Assembly: GCA_037783415.1 (NCBI GenBank)
Contig: JAZGTN010000071.1
Span: forward strand, 4,037,501 to 4,101,500
Length of the DNA: 64,000 nucleotides
Direction: 5' to 3'
Source of the DNA: Leptasterias polaris
Lineage: Eukaryota; Echinodermata; Asteroidea; Forcipulatida; Asteriidae
Part shown: piece after piece, positions 1 through 10,200 of the stretch
Layout of the letters: the number at the start of each line of letters is the position of its first letter
Position numbering within the stretch: the stretch's first letter is position 1
Notes under the pieces: model-generated
What the model was told of the DNA's origin: nothing
What the model saw: only the letters and a program-made list of their open reading frames with translations
Databases searched by the model: none
Position numbers and translations under genes: made by a program

Positions 1-191
1 ACAGTGGCATCGTTAACTGTTTGTCATTATTGCCGAAAGTGGCATCTTCTCTAATGTTTATCTTTCTCAAAATTTTGCCCTGTCTTACTCCAAAAATGAT
101 ACAAGTTTTAGCACATTTTTGATATTAAATAACCATTTGTGTTGAAGGGCAATTGATAAACTATGCACAGCTGTTTGCATTTAAATTGATG

Positions 192-197
192 TTTATT
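192..197 (-). promoter_or_regulatory. Possible polyadenylation signal of the death-domain gene
   Basis: TTTATT on the plus strand is AATAAA on the minus strand, about 330 bp past the stop codon at 523. It is a plausible end of the 3' UTR, but the hexamer is common in AT-rich DNA. Confidence 0.35.
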
Positions 198-340
198 TTT
201 CATGCTGGAATTTGGAAGAGAAAATTTGCTAAGCAGAAATCCTTTGTGTGACTAGAGTTCAATTATTGTGTACTGGTTGACTGCTTCCCTTTGCTGAAAA
301 ATAAAAATAATTCAGTTGTCAAAATTTTCTGCAAAGCACT

Positions 341-379
341 CTTTTTAAATAGAAATTACTCTTTTTAAATAGAAATTAC
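341..379. repeat. Two-copy 20-bp tandem duplication in the 3' flank
   Basis: The 20-mer ACTCTTTTTAAATAGAAATT occurs twice head to tail. It is a small recent duplication in the likely 3' UTR or just past it. Confidence 0.7.
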
Positions 380-522
380 AGCGACTTGGACATTATTTCT
401 CTGGAGGTTTTGAAGAAAGGGGGCACAATGTACACAAAATAAGAACATTCTAAATGTTTTGCTATGCAAAATGAAATTGTTCCCTGTGATATTTCTGTTG
501 CAAACTTCTTGGATCACATTGA

Positions 523-1247
523 TTATACAGCAACTGATTTCTGACTTGATAACGATGCATTCAAACGGAAGCGATCTCTCTGTATAACAGTGTCAATTGT
601 TCTATCATGGTAATACACTGCTACAATAACAAAGTTATACGCACAGTCTATGCACAGTAAAGCCAGCGCTAACGATGTGAAACCGTCCCGTGCTTTAACC
701 AGTAATTCCTGACCAGTAAAACACATTAACCCAACGCCGAGTATAAAACACACTAGCAGTATCTCTGCTACTAAAGTACAGATGATGCAGATTCTGATAT
801 CGCTGTACAGGGGCATAACCTGTGCCCTAAGTTGATGCAGAGACGCTTTCCTCTTATCGAGTTCATGCAAAATGCCATTCTCGCTGGAGTAAGATCGTCT
901 AAGACTCTGCTCAAGACTCCTTAAGATCAACCCCATACTCGCTTCCAATTCTTTGACTTTTATTATAAGCTCCCGATAGATTGGTAAGTTCCGCTCAACA
1001 TAAAGCGATTGTGAGACTGGAATTGAGGTAACGATGAGTTCAAGAGTGTAGGTTGGCGTGTGATGAGAGTTGAAGATGCAAGTGATGAAATTGACGAGGA
1101 GGAGGACAACAAGGAAGATCCTTGCGATGTTGTTGACGTACACTGTACTGTTTGAGATCCATGTCAGATCACCGCTATTGGAGTAACACTGGCAACGCTT
1201 CACAGCAGAGGCTACTAAATTACAGATGAAATCTGTGGTCTTACGAC
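523..1247 (-). CDS. Exon 4 (terminal) of the death-domain/TM gene (membrane segments and coiled coil)
   Basis: The last coding exon starts after the acceptor TTCCTTACAG (phase 1) and ends at the stop codon at 523-525. It encodes 240 residues plus the split glycine. The hydrophobic runs are IARIFLVVLLLVNFITCIF, then IRICIICTLVAEILLVCFIL, then GFTSLALALLCIDCAYNFVI. A charged heptad-like stretch (VERNLPIYRELIIKVKELEA and on to KRKASLHQLRAQV) sits between the first two. The tail is Arg/Ser-rich. I know no family for this part. Confidence 0.75.
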
Positions 1248-4200
1248 CTGTAAGGAACAAAATAAACAAATTAATGGTCAATAAAATAAAGGAAACAAAT
1301 CAGATACCATGAAAAAATTAAATACAGTGGCAAAAAGTAAAACAAAACAACGAAACTAAACAAATAAACATTAAATGTTAATGCCACAATTTCTTTTAAA
1401 CACAGGTTGAGATGTACCTGAAAAATTCATCAATTTTTCCTTCCTATGTTTTCCTAAACATGAATACATTTAAGACAATGTAATGTATATAGTGTGATTA
1501 TTGGTTTTCACCCATTCAACCAAATGTAATCAGACTGAGGCTGGGATGAGGAAAATAGACTGGTTACTTTTTTGCAAGCTGAGAATAGTGTTATTGCAAG
1601 GAAATTGACACTGGAGACCACACCAGGATAAAGGTCAACACACTATACTGTGCACAGGATCAACACTGTAATGACCAGTACAACAGTTCCAATATTGACT
1701 TTTGTACTTATTGGATTATACACATTCCTAACCCAAGGTTTATTCATCTCAACCATTCATTCTTTTTGTTAATATCTGAAAGCATTTCCTGAAAATACAG
1801 CTCGGAACAAAAATAAACAAATTCTGCTACAAATGCCCACAATCAATCAAGCAACTCAAATGACAAAGTACAAGGTACTCACCAATTGAATTTTATAAAA
1901 TGTCAACTGTAGTATCCGCAATTTGTTTTTTTTCTCCCATAAATAAGTGACTCAAATTTATTCATTTCGTGGAATAAGTTAATGATTGAAAAAGGGTCAC
2001 CCATATGCTGTCATCTAAATGTTTCAGTTTTATTGTAAACTTGGGTGTGGTCCATGGCTAAATAAAAGATACTGGTTGAATGGTTTCTGACGGGTACCCC
2101 GAATGAAGATATTGACAAAAATAATAGGGAGACTGCCAACATAAATGGTTCAGTTGGTAGGGCATCGGCACTTTAATACGGTGGTCACAGGTTCAAATAC
2201 CACTCTAGAGTCAATTTTTCTGTGTTCCTCCCCAAATTATGTTTTTAATCAAACAAATTGTAAACCTTGACAATAAGGGAAAAATAGAGGTTTTCTAATA
2301 GTTGGGTGCACTCACCAATGACAACTATTTTGGCATTTACCATTATTTATTTTGGCGAAGCAAGCAGGTCTGTGATTTACATATCAACAAACTGTTTCCT
2401 TTTAAAATATAATTAAATAATTTATCTCTAAAAAAGATCTAACCTACCATTAGATACAGCGGCAAGGCTTGAGGTAGAATTTTGAGTCGGAACTTCAAAG
2501 CTCGATTTCAGAAGTAAATTCAAGGCATGTTTTGGTTTGGACGTCAATGATGTCACAAAACCGTCTGATTGAGATGATAGTCTCCCAGGGCAGCATCTCT
2601 GTGTCTTTGTGAACTGATTGTAAACATAATCTCCATGGGGTGTTACACCTTGTATTGACGACGAGCAAGATGACACAGTTATTGCATCAGTCCAACTATC
2701 CCTAGTTTGTTTACATTCCTGAGTTAAGCCTTGAGGATTATAGGTAGCAGTTTTTAGTTCCTCATCAGTAAAGATTGGCGGCACAATTATTGTTGATGAG
2801 GGAATCGTATCTGCAAAATGAAAACATTGGAAATCAATAACAATAACACACTTCAATAAAGCATTTTGACAGTCAATATAGTTCACTTCAATACGCTTTC
2901 TTCTGTCATTCTTCCTACTGTTTCTATAGTAAATAACCCTCCCTCACTCCTATTCCTCAATGTCAACTTTAGTTCAAGGGTGGTCTACCTCATAAAACAT
3001 GTGGTTTTGTTTTTTGTGACCCCTGATAGACTTTAAATCTTAAGTGGGTATAAGGATTTTTATTGTGTTTAACCAAGAAATGACAACCAACATTTACCTT
3101 TTTGTCCTGTCCCAATATTTAAACATAAGATAAGAATCAGAATTTATGAAGGTCGTTTTATGGCCAATGTGTTTTTATTTCTACAAGTGCCAAAGTCATC
3201 ACTTCCAGAAGATGTGACGTACTAGCAAAAGTTCAAAAACATATTTTTTGAAACTTGAAATATTAGAAATTTAATTTTAAGCTTTCCAGATGTTGTGATA
3301 AGTCTGTAGGAAAGTTCCAATTTCAGGCTAAGCCTTAAATTTTAAAAAGTAATTATACAAAATTGTATGCATAATTGGTTCAATTTTTGGTAGAGGATTG
3401 TGGAAGAATTCTGATAAAAATACAACTGTTCCCATACTCCCACCCCATCCATCCACAGAGTACTGTACCACATCGCTTTCTGATCCATAATTAAAACTTT
3501 AGTTGACCAAACTTGAGTAAAGCCTGAACACCAGCAGCGAGTAAGGACAATTACTGAAGCAAGTGCAGGCCTGGAATTTCATCTCTGAAAGGGCAAGGCC
3601 ATTTTGATTTTGCAAAGGGCACTTGTATTGGAAAATCATAAAGTCTATTGGAAACTTTTGAAAGGGCACTAAGGCCAAGACCAGGGGCAACGAAGGCCAT
3701 GGCCTCCGTGGCCTCCGTGTAATTCCAGGCCTGGAGTGTCTCAAGACTAACACCACTCTTCTAACCTTGCGTTAAGATGTTAGTTCCTGTTTTTCCTCGA
3801 TGCCCTTCCTGTAGTGTTTCTAAGAGAGCTTGGACTAACACGGAGAGACAGTCTACTCGTTCACATTCTTGTAGCACCTCCACCAAGTCTTGAACGGACC
3901 CATCCCATTCATTAAGAGCTTCTAAGGTTGGCCTCCTACATCGGCTCCCCCAGAAGCGTACCTGGAAAAAAAGAAAGACATGCTTTGTTTTGAAAATTTA
4001 CAAATGTACGTTAACAACAGAAGAATTGGTACATGTATGTACATGTAAGTGTAGTCTGTGTAACAACAGTTTCCTTTCAGTCTTGGACAAGAAACTTGGG
4101 GGGGGGGAAATTATCTCAACTATATATAGATACCAAGATTGTGACATCTCACACACTCTTATAGTTATATTCATTCAAATATTTCTGACTGAATGTTAAA

Positions 4201-7200
4201 AAATCGATCATAAAATCTGTTCAAGTTCAAAATATCAAATTCATATCATGTCTTAAATATTTCAGTCGCAGTAATCAAAATATAGAGCAGCAGGGATTAT
4301 TGGTGTTAACATTAAAGCTCTGCAAACATATTTCTATGGAGGACTACCAATATTAATAGCATGATCTGTTAAACATTCATATTATAATACAGTAAATTTT
4401 CCAATTGGGAAACTTATCTTCTTGTTCTTTTTAGTTTTAATTTTCATTCAACAAGAGAATAGTAACAACTTTAGTCCTGTCCTTTTGATTGTATGCATTA
4501 ATAAAATTATAAGAAGTATTATAAACCGGTGTGAAGTTGGTTTCACGTTCGACGTTCGACATTGGACATTCGAATGTCAAACACGGATCAGTTACTCGTT
4601 TGACATTCAAATTTCATTTACGCACAGAACCAATGGAGCACTATACATCAAGACCACGATGCATGCATTAGCCATTACTTTACGTGTTTTCATATTCGCA
4701 TGATGCAGAACGAAAGTGTTCCGATTCCGAGTTTTGAATGGTCAGTTTCACATGTCCAGACCCCATGGGCCGGGCACCACTACATACAGAATTGAAGAGG
4801 AAGGTTCAAGGAAAACACCCATGGTTACCTTGACCCGGCCCATGGGGTTTTAGTATTTTTTATTAATTTTTGAAATATTAATATTTTGGCGTACAACAAT
4901 CCTACCATACATTGTTAAGCACTTTATCAATGGATTTACTCAAAGTCTTGAGTGGTCAGTTTCACATGTCCAGACCCCATGGGCCGGGCACCACTACATA
5001 CAGAAATGAAGAGTAAGGTTCAAGGAAAACACCCATGGTTACCTTGACCCGGCCCATGGGGTTTTAGTATTTTTTATTAATTTTTGAAAAAGTAATTTTT
5101 TCCCCACAAAAGTTTTACCGCGCTGATTGAGTGATGCATGCATAGCCATTACTTTACGTGTGTTCACATTCGCATGTCGGATGCAGAACGAAAGTGTTCC
5201 GATTCCGAATTTTGAATGGTCAGTTTCGCTTGTCCAGACCCCTTAGGCCAGGGACTCATTTCATATAGGCCCTATAAGACTGAGATTTTGATTTGTTGAT
5301 GTTATTTCACGGTTCCGCGTTAATTCTGTTGTAAATGTTTGCCTTTAGCCTGCGTAGCCTTAGTTTTCGGTATAGATGGATTGCAATACGCGTCATTGAC
5401 CGCCATCTTTGATGTGAAACAATGGAAAAGTGCACGCGTTATACGCACGACTCTCAGCCAATGATAGCATTCACGCGTGCATAATTCATCAAAGATGGCG
5501 GCCAATGACGTCTATTGCAATCCATCTATATATTGGTTTGTTTTTCTACTGTGCAATAAATCACTTGATTTGTCACTAAAAAGCGATGGTTGATTTCAAC
5601 ATTTACACATTCTTTAAAAATAACATCTCCCCTGATGATTATGGGTGCCATTTGTTCGTATTGGTTAATGTATGTAGCAATAATTAAGCATGTATACTAG
5701 AACTGCTATAGTTATCATTCATGGTTTATTAAAATTCGAACTTGTTGCCAGAGGCAAAAAAAATGCACCGAATTGTACATATACAAATTTACCCCATGAT
5801 TTGTAAATAGTAAAAATTGCAAAAACATGACAACTATAAAGTATAATTATACAGGAAGAATAATTAGAATATTACTGGTGACGCTGACCACTTGTTTGTA
5901 ATTAGCTACAACATTATGTAAGTGATACAAGACTGTGATTTGTTCAAAACTACTGTTGCTCTGGAGACATGGAGACGCTGATGGCCAATGTCCGTAATTG
6001 GCTGCTACATACATAACATGTAAATTAAACATGTCTTCGTTAAAAACAAGGCCCCCACTGTTACTGGGGAAGCTGACCCACTTGTTTGTAATTAGCTACT
6101 ACATAACATGTAAATTAGACATGTGATTTGTTAAAACTACTGTTACTGGGGACGCCGACCCACTTGTTTGTAATTGGCTGCTATACATAAAACGTAAATT
6201 AGACATGTGATTTGTTAAAACTACTGTTACTGGGGAAGCCGACCCACTTGTTTGTAATTGGCTAAATATAGTTTTGATTGTGGCAAAGTTTGAGAGCTCC
6301 TATTGGATAATAGTCACGTGTGACAATTATTTACCATTTCCACCTTTATAAAATGGACCAGCACAGGAGCCAGAGCTGATCAGTCGTTTCATTGCATCTA
6401 AGCCTGGTAGGTATAAGGCATTGGTCAATGCCACTAAACTGATCCACCGAATATTCAATAATAACTTGGATACGGTGACCCGAGGATTAGAGGTCTTAAT
6501 ACATGCTCAACAAAGTCAGGAAAATATGCGGGCATCAGCCTAACTGACTTGAGAGCTTCTAGGTACAGATACCCCAATGTCCAAACTGAAACATCAAATT
6601 TGTCACTTTACACGTGTTTACAATATTTTGTCCATCTCCAAGAAAAATACCTAAAAGTTGAGTTTCTCTTTAATTTGCAAGTATGTATATAAAAGGCCCC
6701 TTCTCAATGTATTTTAGTTGTTCTATTCACTGCCGGTCAAATTAGCCCACAGGCAGCCGATTATCTTAAATCAATATTTAGGCTAGTATTACTTGAAACA
6801 AAAACCCATGCAGACGATGTACAGTCAGATTCAGTTTATTGTCTATAAGAGGGAGGAGCATCACTGAAAGACGGCAATACAGACTCAAAAGATTTGTGGT
6901 ATTAACATTTTCTAGAAGTCCCGCGTACATTGTATCAGGAAATTTTCCAGTAAAATTGGGCGATTGATATGAATCAGAAGTGCTAAGGAAGTGTTTCATT
7001 TTCTCTGTATTTAGCAACACGGAGGCTTGATTTTTCGACCCCAAAACGCCAAAAGCTCAGAGCTCTCAGGGGGGCTCGCCCCCTGTACCCTTATTTTAAA
7101 AAAAATCAGAAACAAAATAATTAAAACATTTCATAACCTGTCAATATAACCACAAATGTTGCCTTGCTTTTTAAAACCAAACGGTGCAAGAAAATCCCAA

Positions 7201-10200
7201 AGCCTTGTCACACACACACACGGCAACCGTAAATTGAGAGGCAACCAGCCCTCACTGAGTGCAAACGACGCAATCTGCAGTCGTACAAAAGACATCTTCG
7301 TTTATTTTTCTTAAATCGTCTCCAGGATTATGTTGAAAGTGAGGTAACTCTCCTTTATTGTGGAGAGTGCCTGCCTTATAGGGTGTGTACAACATCGGAA
7401 ATTATCAAACCCGTATTATATTTGTTTACTGTTTTCAAGTATTGGATTTAATCACCAGTGATTGTTTTACTCATTTCCTAAAAACCATGACAATCTAAGT
7501 AATGTGCAAATCTGTACATGTTCACTCTTACCAATTTTGTACACACCCTTGAACTGGTTGTCTGTGTAAAATGTCTCTTGTGACCTGGTTGCTATATTTT
7601 CAATTCTGTTGAAGTAAACAAACCGCTTCACCCCCCGCCCCCCAAAAGCAAAACAAAAGAGATAAAAGAAGGTTTAGGCCTAAATAAAAAAATACATGGG
7701 TAATTGTTAATTCGAATCCGTTGACAAAATGAAAGATTTTCCCCTGGTGTGTGTGCCCCCTGTACGACAACATGACATGAAGGAAGATTGGGCCCATCAT
7801 GGGGAATCAAGTTTCGGCTTTGGCTCCGGCTATAGGCACGTCAGTCATCACCATTTTTGAAAATGTGCAGTTTTGGTATGCGGCTTTAGACAGGCTGACG
7901 GAGCCTAAGACAAAACAGGACACTTCGCCTTATTGGGGACAGAATTTCCTGCCACACCGGGTATAAAGACATAAATGCTTGACACCACATTTTTCGAAAA
8001 GCAAAACTTAAAGTGGGCCACTAAGGTCAAATCCAGCTTTGTAATGCACTTATTTGACAACCGGGTAGAGTAAGTTTTAGGGTTGAAAAAAATGTCTCTA
8101 ACTTGACGTTAAAATTGTGTAAAATGCCATTTTAACTGACAACTTTTCCGATCGAAATTTTAAACATGTAGTCATTGGATGTCAAAAATGAATGCGTAGG
8201 CACGTTTCACTGAGGAATTTTTCGTTTACCAAAAGGTCCGACTCGAAGAGCCCGGTCAATGTCATAGAAATTCTGAAACTTGGATGCGGAGCCATATATT
8301 TCAAACGTGATGTTATGGATGTTAGTGTTAACAAGTTTAACATTATGGATTGACCTAAAAGTTCCCAACTTTCATAAGAAAAAAGGTTGGCTGCCTGTTG
8401 AGAAATGAGTGCATCACAAAATTGAATTTAATTTTAGAACCCATCTTTAACCTTCTTAGTTTTGATGTTAGGCTTTGCTACATAGATTGAAAGCCCTTAT
8501 TGATTGTCTGGTGAACTTACCAGAGGTTCACCAGTTACAGGGAAGGCTTCAGAAGTTCCACATCCTTGTGGGCCCGCATCGCTGCAACGTTGAAACTAAA
8601 AAACAACCGAACTAACAGAAAATGGCTTTACAACCAGTGGAACAAAAATACAAGAGGTTTAAGAGAGACTGTTATTCATCAACGAAACATTCATCAAACT
8701 AGTTCACCACACGGGCAGTCCGACAGTCATCAACCAATGCACGATGACGACCATGACACAAATGATGAGGTAGCACCACCGTCACACACAGATGAGAGTG
8801 CCACAGATGATGTTGAGGCTACACCCTTACACAACAATGACTGTGACGTGAGTGATGAGGTACCCCCATCATTACATACAGATGAAAGTGCCACAGATGA
8901 TGAGGCCACACCCTTACACATTGATGACTGCATGAGTGATGAGGTAGCAACACCGTCACACACATATACATGTGACACTGATGATGATGAGGCCACTTTA
9001 CACATCATTGACTGTGACGCGAGTGATGAGGTAGCACCATCGTTACATACAGATGAAAGTGCCACAGATGATGAGGCCACACCCTTACACATCGATGACT
9101 GCATGAGTGATGAGGTAGCAACACCGTCACACACATATACATGTGACACTGATGATGATGAGGCCACTTTACACATCATTGACTGTGACGCGAGTGATGA
9201 GGTAGCACCATCGTTACATACAGATGAAAGTGCCACAGATGATGAGGCCACACCCTTACACATTGATGACTGCATGAGTGATGACATAGCAACACCGTTG
9301 TTACACACAGATGAACCCGACACAGATGATGAGGGGAAACCCTTACCCACCAATGACTGTGACGTGAGCGATAAGAGGGCCAAAGGAGTTAATGCTCACC
9401 TTCGAAGCAGTACTCCAATGAATACCCCCATGTCTCGTCGGTCTTCCAACTCAAGTCTACATTGTATTTGTCAAAAGCCAAACGATGGTAGGCCCTATGT
9501 GTTTTGTGAATCATGCAAAATCTGGTACCATTTTGATTGTGTGAACTATGAGGAATCTGACGAGAATTCTGTGTCATTCACTTGTCAGTTTTGTAGCGAG
9601 TCTTGCCAGTCCAAAAACATGCCTAGATCACAAAAGACTGATGTTGTTGGTTCGTCATGCCGAGAAAGCAATGAAGGGTCTTTAAATTATGACGTTGGTC
9701 CCTTTCCTTGTGATGACACTTCGCACTCAGGAAACACATCGCCGATCTACTACTCTGACTATACAGATGACAACTTGCCAAACTCTAATGATGGCAACAA
9801 CACTCCTGTAGATGATTGTGATGGTTGCACTGATGGTTCAGTAGAGAAAAACGATCAGACCAAAGTTCCTTGTCCAAGGAAGTTTTCGTTATTTCTGTCT
9901 AGGGACGAGTGGTCTAAAATACGGCCAAAAGGAAAGAAAAATCGCTTACAGAACCAATGGACCGACATCGTTAACGGTAAATTCCGAGAATCCAATTGTA
10001 CTTGCGTACTGAAATTTACGTACAACCGATGTAAAATTCAAAACAGTAGGAAGCGCAAGCTTTCTTATGGAAAGTTGAAGGCAAATTGCAAATTTGAAGG
10101 TTGCTGTAAATACGTATTCACCATAAAGAAACAGCCCGGAGTCAATGAGAACAACGTAAAATTAGTTGCAAGAAAGGGTGAAATCAAGGTAACCATGGGT

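Noticed and set aside
523..1247. Exon 4 as a separate membrane-protein gene
   Set aside because: It lacks an ATG near its start, begins at a strong acceptor, and its phase matches the exon 3 donor.
2140..2205. tRNA gene in intron 3
   Set aside because: A- and B-box-like words are present, but the anticodon arm and acceptor stem do not form.
8730..9383. 217-codon minus-strand ORF opposite the PHD gene
   Set aside because: It is the complement of the 171-bp coding repeat. The plus strand has the PHD finger and the better protein text.
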